A DNA stretch of 16,442 nt from JBFWIW01 sp050253535 (GTDB lineage Bacteria; Bacillota; Clostridia; Oscillospirales; Oscillospiraceae): the NCBI GenBank assembly GCA_050253535.1, contig JBFWIW010000064.1:1-16442 (forward strand). The letters run 5' to 3'. Shown here in pieces: positions 7,170-15,690 of this stretch. Numbering within the stretch: the stretch's first letter is position 1; each line of letters starts with the position of its first letter. The notes beneath the pieces were generated by a model. It saw only the letters and a list, made by a program, of their open reading frames with translations. It searched no databases and was not told the DNA's origin. The translations under genes and the position numbers were made by a program.

Positions 7170-10100
7170 TATCTTCCACTCCCTCTATTTTATTCCATGC
7201 TTCGTGCGGCTTAAGCTTCGTTAAAAAGCGCCGTTTGTCAGTATCATCATTAAAGTGGCACGCTTCAAAATAGTCGCAGAACAGGCAAGCGTTGTCGCTC
7301 TTACCCCTGTAATACGGGTCGGCCTGGATCACGCCGTCCCCCATTTCGCGTCCCATTTCAAGAAGTGTTCTGTTAATGTGCGCGGAGAGCTTTCCCAGCT
7401 TATCCGCAGTTGCGAGGTTTTCTCCCGTCGGCGCTCCATCCTTTGTAAACTTAACCGGTAGGTATTTTGAGTGGGCGCCGTGCTCCATGGCCTCGATAAC
7501 CTCTGGATCTTTCAAAAGGAGCCCGGAACGTATCAGCTTTTTCGCCCGTTCTTTCGCGATATCCTCATCGCTGGATTCCGCCGGCACAGAGAGGATAACG
7601 TCCCGCGCGGGAGCGTAGATAACACCTGCCGGCACTATTTCCCGGCTGAATTTCTTTGTCCCGCTTTTCTGCAGGACAAAGAGATAAATGAGCATCTGCA
7701 TTCCCATGCCATACCACACGTCCGAGAGTGAAAACGCCTTTTTACCGGTCTTGTAATCAATGACGCGCAGATACAGCTTGTCCCCTTTTATCCAGCCGTC
7801 CACCCTGTCCACCTGTCCGGATACTGCGACGGATACTCCGCCTTCTTGGAGCTCAGCCGGCGGCAGGTCTCCCCCTCGTGAAAAGTTGAGCTCAAACGCC
7901 ATCGGCTTAAAGTCCGAATCAGCCAGCTCTTCCGCCATGTCCAGAACTATACGCTCCGCGTCCGAGGCAAGCCGTGTAAACAGATATTTAAACCTTTCAG
8001 ACTTGTCGCGGAATCCGTCCATGACGTTTTCCGCGTATTTTTTCACGTATTTTTTTGTGACGGCTCGAAGCATGTTTTCGTCCAGCACGCCGAAACCTCC
8101 CGAAGCCTCCGCCTCCCTCACGGTGTTTTCAAGAACAAAGTGCATGAAAGTACCGGCGTTCGGCGCGTCGAACCCAGCGGGCTTACGTGACTTTGCGCGC
8201 AGACCGTACTGAAGGAAATATGAGAACCTGCATGAATAAAATTTGTCCACCCGCGAGGCCGTAAGGTTCAGCTTTCCGCCGTAAAGTTTTTCAGCCGAAT
8301 CTGAAGACAGCGTTCCGCGCGAAATCAAAGCGGCTCTCTGTGCCGCTTCATATTTTGCTCTCCACTCCGGTGCGTTTTTAAAATACTCTGCCGCCGCTTT
8401 CGCTTGCTCCGTGTCCTGTCCCACCGCGATCTCGAAGCAGGGCATCGGCGCTTCCGTACGGATATCTTCCGATATTGGACATATCTTCTCCCCAAACATC
8501 GCGGAGAGGCGCGACATAATAAATGACGGCCTGCCGCTCTCGCCCTCTGCCGGGTAAGAGATGAAGAGCTTCTCCGATGGGAGCGTCAACGACGAGTATA
8601 TGAGGTTTAACTCCCTTGAAATCCGCGTTTCCGCCGTGTCCGCGAGCCCCAGCCCAAATTTTGAGAGCTCGTCCCGCTCGCTTTCAGACAGTATCCCGCC
8701 GCGCGGTGAGAGGTCGGGCAGCATATCGTCAGACGCGCCCACGACGATAAGGCACTTAACTAACCGGCGCTTGGTTCTGTCCATTGGCCCCATGCTCACC
8801 CGGTCGAGAGCCGCCGGTATCGTGCCTACGTCGTATTCCGAAAGAAGCAGTTTAAAGTGCCCGGCAAGCTCCTCGGCATCCAGCTTTTCAGCCCCCATTA
8901 TGGCGGATTGCTGTTCCATCGCAGAAATGAGGATGTCCCATAGCTTTTCATATTCATCGGCAGTCTGCCGGTCACCTGACTTATAAAGCGCTTCCGCTTT
9001 TTCAGAGATCCGCTCCGACAGGCCGACGGAGACCAGGAAATCATAAAGTGCCCTGACCTGCGCCGCTACGTTTTCGGCGTTTTTGAGTCTGTTTTGAAGC
9101 TCAAAGAGCGGCTTCGCGGCTTTCTTCCGCACTGCGTTCACCAGTGAGAGCATCTCCCTGTCAGTCTCCTCCATCTCAGCGGTGAAACCGGAAGGGTCAA
9201 ATATCCAGTCATCCTCTCTGGTCCACATAGATGCGCCTCTTATATTCCATTTAAGAACATAGTTCTCAAGGGCATCCCTCTCCTCAAGAGATATTCCCGC
9301 GAGATCAGTTTTGAGATATTTGAAAACACTTACATAATCCCAATTATTCACTATTATGTCAAGCGCCGATGTCACTATAGCCATGACCGGCTTTTCAAGT
9401 ATCGGTGATTTTTCGGCAACCAGCACCGGCACGCCATACTTTTCGAATATGCCGGCGGCAGTGCGGTCATATGCCCCCCAATTCCTCGCAACGACGGCAA
9501 TATCGCGGTATCTGTATCCACTTCTGACAAGTCTTCTTACCACCGCCGCGGCATTTTCGCACTCTTCTGCAACCGATGACGACTTGAACAGCACCACAGC
9601 TTCGTTTTTCCCGCCGTAAATTTTCTGCGGCCATTTTAAGATGTTCTCGTCGAGAAATTTAAGCTCCGGCGTTCTGCTCCGAGCATCATTCCCATGGTTT
9701 ATTATTTCAGTCCGGACTCCACGTTCCATAGCTTCCCGCAAAAGCCTTAAGGCCGTCTTTCTCGGAAGCGCAAATTCCGTTCCATCGCCTTCCAAACCGT
9801 CGCAAGTAAGGCAGATGGTCATCCCGGCGCCTTTATTAAGCAGCTTTTCGACGACGGCGGCCTCCTGCTCCGTAAAATCGGTGAAGCCGTCGATATAAAT
9901 GTGCTCCTCTCCCCCGAGAGAACTTTTATCAATGCTCTCCGCCAGCCTGCACATGATTTCCGTTCGGTCACACATCCCGTCCGGAACGAGCGCCTCGAAC
10001 GCCCCGAATATCAGGCCGAGGTCGCAAAGCTTTTTCGCAAGCGATCCTTCCAATAAAGAGGCCGCCTTTTCGAGGCTGTCCTGCGCAATGTTCGCTGTCT

Positions 10101-10476
10101 TAAATTCGTCGTATGCGCGCAAAAGGCCCTCCAGAAAATCCGCACGGCGGCCCACGTTATAGACGGAGAGTTTTGATGACACGGCAGCCACAGCGAGGCT
10201 CATAACGAGAACGCGCCCACCGGCGTCAAGCGTCTTCCCCGGAAGGCCGCCCGTCTCTGCCAAAACGCGGTTTGTCAGCCGTGAAAAACTCAGGACTTCG
10301 GCAAAAAGGCTCACCGAGTCGCCGCAGAAATCGCATAGCTGCCGCTCCGCGTCATGCGAGTACTGCTCAGGTATAATGAGTACGCTTTTTTGTCCTTTTT
10401 CCGCGCGGCGGCGTATCCCTTCCATTATGTACGAGGTCTTGCCGCTGCCCGCCCTGCCGAGGATAAGCGTCAGCAT
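7162..10476 (-). CDS. addB: ATP-dependent nuclease subunit B (AddB)
   Basis: A 1104-residue partner of AddA. It starts with a Walker A motif, LGRAGSGKTSYI, at about residues 6-17; the middle is an inactivated helicase-like fold used in Chi recognition in this family. The C-terminal nuclease has GQVDRVDGW and VIDYKTGKK. The iron-sulfur cluster ligands are all present: Cys749 (YSCRFSYF) and the C-x2-C-x5-C group Cys1064, Cys1067 and Cys1073, matching the known AddB pattern. I chose the ATG at 10474-10476, seven bases after AAAGGAAG; an upstream in-frame start at 10533 would lie inside the promoter and a hairpin. It is first in the addB-addA operon, and its stop lies inside the addA start region. 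Confidence 0.97.
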   Translation of the reverse strand: MLTLILGRAGSGKTSYIMEGIRRRAEKGQKSVLIIPEQYSHDAERQLCDFCGDSVSLFAEVLSFSRLTNRVLAETGGLPGKTLDAGGRVLVMSLAVAAVSSKLSVYNVGRRADFLEGLLRAYDEFKTANIAQDSLEKAASLLEGSLAKKLCDLGLIFGAFEALVPDGMCDRTEIMCRLAESIDKSSLGGEEHIYIDGFTDFTEQEAAVVEKLLNKGAGMTICLTCDGLEGDGTEFALPRKTALRLLREAMERGVRTEIINHGNDARSRTPELKFLDENILKWPQKIYGGKNEAVVLFKSSSVAEECENAAAVVRRLVRSGYRYRDIAVVARNWGAYDRTAAGIFEKYGVPVLVAEKSPILEKPVMAIVTSALDIIVNNWDYVSVFKYLKTDLAGISLEERDALENYVLKWNIRGASMWTREDDWIFDPSGFTAEMEETDREMLSLVNAVRKKAAKPLFELQNRLKNAENVAAQVRALYDFLVSVGLSERISEKAEALYKSGDRQTADEYEKLWDILISAMEQQSAIMGAEKLDAEELAGHFKLLLSEYDVGTIPAALDRVSMGPMDRTKRRLVKCLIVVGASDDMLPDLSPRGGILSESERDELSKFGLGLADTAETRISRELNLIYSSLTLPSEKLFISYPAEGESGRPSFIMSRLSAMFGEKICPISEDIRTEAPMPCFEIAVGQDTEQAKAAAEYFKNAPEWRAKYEAAQRAALISRGTLSSDSAEKLYGGKLNLTASRVDKFYSCRFSYFLQYGLRAKSRKPAGFDAPNAGTFMHFVLENTVREAEASGGFGVLDENMLRAVTKKYVKKYAENVMDGFRDKSERFKYLFTRLASDAERIVLDMAEELADSDFKPMAFELNFSRGGDLPPAELQEGGVSVAVSGQVDRVDGWIKGDKLYLRVIDYKTGKKAFSLSDVWYGMGMQMLIYLFVLQKSGTKKFSREIVPAGVIYAPARDVILSVPAESSDEDIAKERAKKLIRSGLLLKDPEVIEAMEHGAHSKYLPVKFTKDGAPTGENLATADKLGKLSAHINRTLLEMGREMGDGVIQADPYYRGKSDNACLFCDYFEACHFNDDTDKRRFLTKLKPHEAWNKIEGVEDNG

Positions 10477-10509
10477 CTTATGGCTTCCTTTCAGCAAAAT
10501 TTTTTCTAC

Positions 10510-10538
10510 AGTATACCATAACTTGCCGCCCACGCAAA
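10510..10538 (-). promoter_or_regulatory. Predicted addB promoter
   Basis: TATACT on the minus strand (complement of 10510-10515) lies 34 bases before the addB start. A weak -35, TTTGCG (complement of 10533-10538), sits at a 17-base spacing and overlaps the arm of the neighbouring hairpin. The -10 is good and the -35 poor. Confidence 0.45.
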
Positions 10539-10576
10539 GCAGAAGCGGAAGGAAAAAACCTTCCGCTTCTGCTTTG
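10535..10576. terminator. 18-bp perfect hairpin between the ABC permease gene and addB
   Basis: Arms at 10535-10552 and 10559-10576 are perfectly complementary over 18 bp, with a six-A loop on the plus strand. It begins two bases after the permease stop codon. On the minus strand the loop is six T but no T run follows the stem, whereas on the plus strand the stem is followed by TTTC. It probably ends or stabilises the permease transcript, and it overlaps the predicted addB -35 region. Confidence 0.65.
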
Positions 10577-10578
10577 TT

Positions 10579-12489
10579 TCACCCGGTGTAAACCGCCGCA
10601 GCATAGCTGCTGTCATATTTTTCATTGTAAGCGCTTGACTCACCTTCGGTGTGAAGCTCAATACCCATTGCCTCGAGCGCGGTATTTGTTATTTTGGAGT
10701 CCACTGTCGGCCTCGTGTAAAAGTTGTCGTTTATATACCCGTCATAGCTTTCTGCGCTCTTCTCCACGAGGTCGATGTATATCGTAGCATCATACACCGT
10801 ATTGTAGTAGTCTTCGCCGCTGTAAATCCACACCCTGCCCAGAGCACCGGAGTCGGTATCCGGAACAATGCACGAATAATAAAGCTCTGTTGCCTCCTCA
10901 GGCGTAAGCTGTATGCTTTTGTATTCCTTGCCGTCCCACCACTGGATATTCGCGTCGTATACAGTATCTGCATTCACTTCTATATCGGTTTCCTTGCGTT
11001 CCTTTACCGCCTCGGTCGAGTTCATGAGTTCAGACAGCGCCCCCAGGTCGCTTGTCTTATCCTCATACAGCTCTTCGGAGGCAGGTATATAATATTCTCT
11101 GTCCACAAGCTTGCCGTTTTTCAGGTGATAGGCAATCGTGAGATAGCACTGTTCGTCCAAAGTCTCGGTCTCATATTCTTTTTTATTCGAGATGATGTTC
11201 TCATGGAGCGCCATAACATCTTTTATATTTTCTTCCCAGTTAAGCGAAGCGTTTTCTCCCCGGCTCATGATTTCAACGCTCTCGATCTGCGAATAGTCCG
11301 GCACGTACCTCTCATAGCCGAAGAGGTCCGTCTCGCACGCGGCCACAGTGAGGACGATGACCGCGCAGAAGACGGCAAAACCTTTCCAGGCACGAAAAAC
11401 CCTGAACGACTTCTGCATAAGCATCTCGGCTGCAAAATATCCTATGGCGCCGCCGAAAAGTACGCATGCGGCAGTGACTATAGCTGGGTTTACCGAGTCC
11501 ATCCCCGAAAAAACTATGCTGTACAGCCCAGAGCCGATAACTATCGAGCATCCGAAGGTTAAGCAATATTTGAAAACCGGCTTAAGACCCCTGACCGCTA
11601 CGACGTCCGAAGCCGTCTCCATGCGGCGCTTTCTGTAAATAAAATACGCTATAACCGCAATGACGACCGCCGCGGCGGCATAGGCTATCAGCGCCCCCCA
11701 ACCGTTATATCTGATAACAAGGTCACCGGGCGCCGCTGCCGCTCCGGCTTTCGTATTCAAATAATAGTATATGCTGTTTCTTTCTTCCCCGGTTATTATG
11801 TTATCAAGAAAAACACGCTTGCTCCACAGGTCCACGGGGGGTGAGAATATTTGCAGGATATATTCCCCTGACAAATTCATGCCGTAAACAAAGCTCTCAA
11901 GCAGTTCCTTTACTAATGCCTCAACGACTACCGCCGTAAAATTCAATACTGCGTAGACCGCAGGAAGAACGAGGATATGCCCGGTAAGAACCGCGCAGAG
12001 GGACGCAAAGCTGTAAAAGAAGAAAATCTGCGCAGAGATCATCGCGAGCCATTGCAGAAGCACGATAATATCAAGCACGCCGTTAATCGCCTCTACCAGT
12101 AAGAGGAGCAGAAAAACCACAACATTTGACGCCAGAAGCCCAAAAAGTCCGGAGGAATAGCTTGTGATAAACATGCCCTCGCGCCGTATGGGCAGGCAGG
12201 CCATCGCGCCCGCACTTCTTGCAGTGTACAAATAGCTGTAAACAGCCATCGCCGAGAGCACACCGTAAACAAGTCCCATAGCCATACCGAACTGATATGT
12301 ATTTTTCAGAAGGTCATAGCTCGTTTTCAGGGCGGTAAAAGCGCTGAACTCGGTCCATCTCAGTTCGGTGATAAGCGAAATCGGAAAAATAAAAGCAAGT
12401 ATGACAAAATATGAGGCCCAGACAGGCCAAAAACGCGTCATGTTTTTCCAGAATATTTTTTTACTAAAGAATGATGTCTTTGACTGCAT
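10579..12489 (-). CDS. ABC-2 type transporter permease with large extracytoplasmic C-terminal domain
   Basis: A 636-residue membrane protein, permease partner of the ATPase upstream. About nine hydrophobic segments are visible, among them WASYFVILAFIFPISLI, a Leu/Val-rich one (SNVVVFLLLLLVEA), IVLLQWLAMISAQIFFF, ALIAYAAAAVVIAVIAYF and a last one, FAVFCAVIVLTVAAC. After that, some 230 residues form a polar, acidic, Tyr-rich domain that should lie outside the cell given an odd number of helices. This architecture matches permeases found with YtrA-type regulators in Clostridia; I cannot name a substrate. The start ATG at 12487-12489 lies within the last codons of the ATPase gene (26-base overlap) and is preceded by GGGAGGTGAGG, so the two proteins are made together. 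Confidence 0.85.
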   Translation of the reverse strand: MQSKTSFFSKKIFWKNMTRFWPVWASYFVILAFIFPISLITELRWTEFSAFTALKTSYDLLKNTYQFGMAMGLVYGVLSAMAVYSYLYTARSAGAMACLPIRREGMFITSYSSGLFGLLASNVVVFLLLLLVEAINGVLDIIVLLQWLAMISAQIFFFYSFASLCAVLTGHILVLPAVYAVLNFTAVVVEALVKELLESFVYGMNLSGEYILQIFSPPVDLWSKRVFLDNIITGEERNSIYYYLNTKAGAAAAPGDLVIRYNGWGALIAYAAAAVVIAVIAYFIYRKRRMETASDVVAVRGLKPVFKYCLTFGCSIVIGSGLYSIVFSGMDSVNPAIVTAACVLFGGAIGYFAAEMLMQKSFRVFRAWKGFAVFCAVIVLTVAACETDLFGYERYVPDYSQIESVEIMSRGENASLNWEENIKDVMALHENIISNKKEYETETLDEQCYLTIAYHLKNGKLVDREYYIPASEELYEDKTSDLGALSELMNSTEAVKERKETDIEVNADTVYDANIQWWDGKEYKSIQLTPEEATELYYSCIVPDTDSGALGRVWIYSGEDYYNTVYDATIYIDLVEKSAESYDGYINDNFYTRPTVDSKITNTALEAMGIELHTEGESSAYNEKYDSSYAAAVYTG

Positions 12490-13357
12490 AATCCTCACCT
12501 CCCAGCTCATATATAAATATCTCTTCAAGCGTCAGTGGTATCAGATCATAAAAAAGCGGCGATAATGACGCAATTTTTGCAGCAGTCTCTTCCGATTTGC
12601 CCCTTACTATAATCGTTCGTATCCTACCGCTCCTCGTCTCATTGAGGATATTCAGGTCCGAAGGGAGCTGCGTCTCATTTTCAAACACGAGCTGCACCTT
12701 TACTATGTTCTCCTGAAGATCGGACAGCGAACGCTCCAAAACCGTTTTACCCTTATGTATAATACCAACGTGGTCACATACGTCCTCAAGTTCGCGCAGA
12801 TTGTGCGACGATACCATGACGGTCGTACCGTTTTCAGCCACTTCTCCCATGATAAGGCTCCACACCTGCCGGCGCATTACTGGGTCCAGGCCGTCCACCG
12901 GCTCGTCGAGAATGAGCACATCAGGCCGCATTGACATCGCCAGCCAGAACGCAGCCTGTTTCTGCATTCCTTTTGAGAATTTTCTGAGCGGTCGCTTCTC
13001 GTCGAGTCCGAAAACATCCCTCAGCTTGTTGTAACGGTCCGTGTCAAATCTGGGATATATACCTTTATAAAACTTCATCATTTCGCGGTTTCCCGCCTGA
13101 AGGAAAAAATAAAGATCATCCGGTATATATGCTATTCTGTCCTTTACTTGCGGATTCTCGTATACCTCCTGCCCATCTATCTGAACAATACCGGAATCCT
13201 GCCTGTATATTCCGGCGAGATGCCGGATGATTGTCGATTTCCCCGCGCCGTTCGGACCGACAAGTCCATATATGGACCCCTTTGGGACGTTTATGTTCAA
13301 TCCGTCCAACGCGCGGAATCCGTCAAAGGTCTTCACAACCTCATTTACCTGTATCAA
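12464..13357 (-). CDS. ABC transporter ATP-binding protein (YtrB/ABC-2 exporter type)
   Basis: A 297-residue ATPase that drives the ABC-2 permease. Walker A GPNGAGKS is at 34-41, the signature is FSKGMQKQ at 127-134 (the SKGM form common in this exporter family rather than LSGGQ), Walker B LILDEP at 148-153, the D-loop GLDP follows, and the switch His is His185 (SSHNL). The start is a TTG at 13355-13357, four bases after the stop of the GntR gene and preceded by GGGGAGG at nine bases. The 3' end overlaps the permease start. In Bacillus, related Ytr exporters respond to cell-wall antibiotics, which suggests envelope stress or export but does not prove it here. Confidence 0.92.
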   Translation of the reverse strand: MIQVNEVVKTFDGFRALDGLNINVPKGSIYGLVGPNGAGKSTIIRHLAGIYRQDSGIVQIDGQEVYENPQVKDRIAYIPDDLYFFLQAGNREMMKFYKGIYPRFDTDRYNKLRDVFGLDEKRPLRKFSKGMQKQAAFWLAMSMRPDVLILDEPVDGLDPVMRRQVWSLIMGEVAENGTTVMVSSHNLRELEDVCDHVGIIHKGKTVLERSLSDLQENIVKVQLVFENETQLPSDLNILNETRSGRIRTIIVRGKSEETAAKIASLSPLFYDLIPLTLEEIFIYELGGEDYAVKDIIL

Positions 13358-13361
13358 ATTT

Positions 13362-13718
13362 CTACGCCTCCCCTTTTATTCTCTCTATAAGCTCTGACAT
13401 TGAGATGTCCAGCCTCTTTAGCTCGAACACGGTTTTGTCGAACTGTTCCAGAAGCGCATACTTTCGCCTGTTCAACACCTCGATATCGCCGGAGGCAAAC
13501 GAACCCTTGCCGGGGACAGAAAATATATACCCTGCTGCCTCCAGCTCCCTGTAAGCTCTTTGGATAGTGTTCGGATTGATGGCAAGCTGAGTGGCAAGCT
13601 CCCTCACCGACGGAAGCTTGTCGCCGGCCGAAAGTCCGCCTGTGAACATGAGGCCTATAACCCCCTCCATGATCTGTTCATAGATAGGCCGCGAGTCCCT
13701 GTAGTTTAGGTTTATCAA
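13362..13718 (-). CDS. GntR family regulator, YtrA subfamily
   Basis: A short (about 118-residue) GntR regulator: an N-terminal winged helix (YRDSRPIYEQI, LPSVRELATQLAINPNTIQR, GYIFSVPGKGSF) followed by only about 45 residues, LLEQFDKTVFELKRLDISMS, forming the helical dimerisation tail of the YtrA class, with no ligand domain. It is first in the cassette with the ATPase and permease and almost certainly represses it. I prefer the TTG at 13716-13718, which is preceded by CGGAG at about eight bases and gives the family's normal INLNY start; a second TTG at 13734-13736 would add six residues. No ATG is available in frame near the start. Confidence 0.88.
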   Translation of the reverse strand: MINLNYRDSRPIYEQIMEGVIGLMFTGGLSAGDKLPSVRELATQLAINPNTIQRAYRELEAAGYIFSVPGKGSFASGDIEVLNRRKYALLEQFDKTVFELKRLDISMSELIERIKGEA

Positions 13719-13772
13719 GATATCATCTCCGATCAATTCCGTATGAACAGTACTAGTCTTATTAATACAGTT

Positions 13773-13801
13773 AGAATAACATTCATCTTTTGCCGTGTCA
13801 A
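13773..13801 (-). promoter_or_regulatory. Main predicted promoter of the YtrA-like/ABC operon
   Basis: On the minus strand a perfect TTGACA (complement of 13796-13801) is followed at 17 bases by TATTCT (complement of 13773-13778). Just downstream lies the 8-bp palindrome TATTAATA (13760-13767) and a repeated ACTGT, where an autoregulating YtrA protein could bind; that operator role is a guess. Confidence 0.7.
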
Positions 13802-13824
13802 TACTTTTTGTTAATGATGACCAG

Positions 13825-13854
13825 ATTGTACCACATTTAATGCCCTGTACTCAA
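13825..13854 (-). promoter_or_regulatory. Second, upstream promoter candidate for the same operon
   Basis: TTGAGT (complement of 13849-13854) and TACAAT (complement of 13825-13830) are spaced by 18 bases on the minus strand. It would start transcription about 50 bases upstream of the main promoter. Confidence 0.4.
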
Positions 13855-13947
13855 GGAAATATGTGTCTTTCTTGTCTTTTTGGTTTATGTTTCCCTGAAA
13901 ATATTATAATAATTATAGCCATTTCCACTGTTTTTTCTTGACACATC

Positions 13948-13956
13948 TGTTATAAT
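13948..13956 (+). promoter_or_regulatory. Extended -10 promoter of prs
   Basis: TGTTATAAT carries a perfect TATAAT (13951-13956) preceded by the TGn extension. No good -35 lies at 17 bases; the TTGACA at 13938-13943 is only seven bases away and cannot pair with it. Transcription would start near 13963, about 30 bases before the ATG and shortly before the GGAGG at 13979-13983. Confidence 0.55.
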
Positions 13957-13992
13957 CAAAATGCAATTATCAGATTATGGAGGAAATATTTG

Positions 13993-14952
13993 ATGATCTC
14001 ACATGGCAAAGATATAAAAGTCTTTTGCGGTAACTCAAATAAAGCCCTTGCAGAGGATATCTGCCGCTGTATCGGGATACGCCTTGGCGACTCCGCCGTA
14101 TCCCATTTTTCAGACGGCGAGATATCCGTTTCTCTTTATGAGACGGTGCGGGGTTCTGACGTTTTTCTTGTCCAGTCCACATGCGACCCCGTGAATGACA
14201 ATCTTATGGAGCTTCTCATCATGATCGATGCATGCAAGCGCGCGTCAGCCGGCCGCATCACCGCCGTTATCCCTTATTTTGGCTACGCCCGTCAGGACAG
14301 AAAGGCCAAGGCCAGAGACCCGATCTCCGCGAAGCTTGTGGCGAACCTCATCACCTCGTCCGGCGCGGACAGAGTACTGACCCTCGATCTTCACGCCCCA
14401 CAGATACAGGGCTTTTTCGATATTCCGGTTGATAATCTTGTTGGCGGCCCGATTCTGGCCGATTACTACCTTCAAAAATTCGGCGAAGGGAACGAGGATT
14501 TTATGGTCGTCTCGCCCGATGTCGGTTCCGTGACCCGTGCCCGCAACTTTGCCCATAAGCTGGGCATGAGCCTTGCTATCGTTGACAAGCGCCGTGAGAG
14601 GGCAAATCAATCAGAGGTCATGAATATAATCGGCAACGTGCGTGACAAAAACGTTATTTTGCTTGACGATATGGTCGATACCGCGGGGAGTCTCTGCAGC
14701 GCGGCCAGGGCGCTTGTCGAAACCGGCGGCGCCAGAGATATATATGCCTGTGCAACGCACGGAGTGCTCTCTGGTCCCGCGATAGATCGAATAAACGGAA
14801 GTTACATAAAAGAACTTCTTTTTCTCAACACTATTCCCTATCCGGCAAAGGAGAAAATTAATAAAATCAAATACCTCTCCATAGCCCCAACCTTTGCTGA
14901 AGCGATAGAGAGGATATATGAAGAGGTCTCCATCTCAGCCCTGTTTAAATAA
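13993..14952 (+). CDS. prs: Ribose-phosphate pyrophosphokinase (PRPP synthetase)
   Basis: A 319-residue cytosolic enzyme making phosphoribosyl pyrophosphate from ribose 5-phosphate and ATP, for nucleotide, histidine, tryptophan and NAD synthesis. The motifs are intact: flexible loop YARQDRK at 98-104, the catalytic His134 in DLHAPQIQGFFDIPVDNL, VVSPDVGSVTRAR at 172-184, and the PRPP-binding DDMVDTAGS at 225-233. The length is normal. The ATG at 13993 lies nine bases after GGAGG; the codon just before it is a TTG, which would add one residue. It is transcribed divergently from the YtrA-like cassette and followed at 114 bases by pth. Confidence 0.97.
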   Translation: MISHGKDIKVFCGNSNKALAEDICRCIGIRLGDSAVSHFSDGEISVSLYETVRGSDVFLVQSTCDPVNDNLMELLIMIDACKRASAGRITAVIPYFGYARQDRKAKARDPISAKLVANLITSSGADRVLTLDLHAPQIQGFFDIPVDNLVGGPILADYYLQKFGEGNEDFMVVSPDVGSVTRARNFAHKLGMSLAIVDKRRERANQSEVMNIIGNVRDKNVILLDDMVDTAGSLCSAARALVETGGARDIYACATHGVLSGPAIDRINGSYIKELLFLNTIPYPAKEKINKIKYLSIAPTFAEAIERIYEEVSISALFK

Positions 14953-15007
14953 GGTGATAGTATTAACATTATATAATCACGCGGCAATCGAAATTGATTC
15001 GCAAAAA

Positions 15008-15028
15008 CCTCCTTTACGCGGAGGCTTT
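15008..15028 (+). terminator. Weak hairpin between prs and pth
   Basis: CCTCC (15008-15012) and GGAGG (15020-15024) form a 5-bp stem with a seven-base loop, followed by CTTT. A TATAAT with no clear -35 lies just downstream at 15032-15037. It may partly reduce read-through from prs or mark a separate pth promoter. Support is thin. Confidence 0.3.
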
Positions 15029-15066
15029 CACTATAATTTGCGCGCTTGAGCGCATGTGAGGTTCAT

Positions 15067-15654
15067 ATGTTTTGGAAAAGGCCCTCCAGCGTCGAATGGA
15101 TAGTGGTGTTTTTGGGAAATCCGGGCCCAAAATATTCTGGAACGCGCCACAACGTCGGATTCATGACGGCGGATATTGCAGAAAAAAGCCTGAATGTCCG
15201 CATTAACAAACTGAAATTCAGCGCCCTCACCGCAGCGGGGGAAGTCGGCGGCATAAAGATGCTTTTGATGAAACCGCAGACCTATATGAACCTCAGCGGA
15301 AGTGCCGTACATCAGGCGATGGATTTCTATAAAGTGCCGCTTGATCGCGTACTTGTCGTCTCCGATGACGTCTCTCTCCCCGTGGGAAAGCTTAGGATAA
15401 GGCGCGAGGGCTCGGCAGGCGGTCATAACGGACTCAAAGACATAATAGCAAAGTGCGGGGGAGAAGGTTTTCCCCGGGTTAAGATAGGCGTCGGTTCACC
15501 GCCGCACTCCGATTACGACATGGCCGATTGGGTACTCGGCGTCTTTCGCAACAAGGATGCCGAGGATATAACGGCCGCCGTCAAATGCGCATGTATGGCG
15601 GTCTTTGAGATAATCGAAAACGGTGTGGACTCCGCAATGAATAAATTCAACTGA
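15067..15654 (+). CDS. pth: Peptidyl-tRNA hydrolase
   Basis: A 195-residue enzyme that frees tRNA from peptidyl-tRNA dropped by stalled ribosomes; essential in bacteria. The signature GNPGPKYSGTRHNVGF includes the catalytic His28 (His20 in E. coli); PQTYMNLSG gives Asn75, VVSDDVSLPVG gives Asp100, and GGHNGLK gives Asn121, all matching the active site. The N-terminus (MFWKRPSSVEW) is about eight residues longer than in E. coli. I chose the ATG at 15067-15069 because GAGG lies five bases before it; an earlier in-frame start at 15046 lacks a ribosome binding site. It probably shares the prs transcript. A strong terminator follows immediately. Confidence 0.96.
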   Translation: MFWKRPSSVEWIVVFLGNPGPKYSGTRHNVGFMTADIAEKSLNVRINKLKFSALTAAGEVGGIKMLLMKPQTYMNLSGSAVHQAMDFYKVPLDRVLVVSDDVSLPVGKLRIRREGSAGGHNGLKDIIAKCGGEGFPRVKIGVGSPPHSDYDMADWVLGVFRNKDAEDITAAVKCACMAVFEIIENGVDSAMNKFN

Positions 15655-15661
15655 TAAAAGA

Positions 15662-15690
15662 CCGTGAAGGGAATCCTTCACGGCTTTTTT
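15662..15690 (+). terminator. Intrinsic terminator after pth
   Basis: CCGTGAAGG (15662-15670) pairs perfectly with CCTTCACGG (15675-15683) around a GAAT loop, followed by C and six T. It begins seven bases after the pth stop and ends the prs-pth transcript. Confidence 0.93.

Noticed and set aside
10651..11562. 303-codon plus-strand frame opposite the ABC permease
   Set aside because: Antisense shadow of a clear permease gene, without a ribosome binding site or family motifs.
13938..13956. TTGACA and TATAAT upstream of prs as a promoter pair
   Set aside because: They are only seven bases apart, far below the required spacing; the extended -10 explains the site better.
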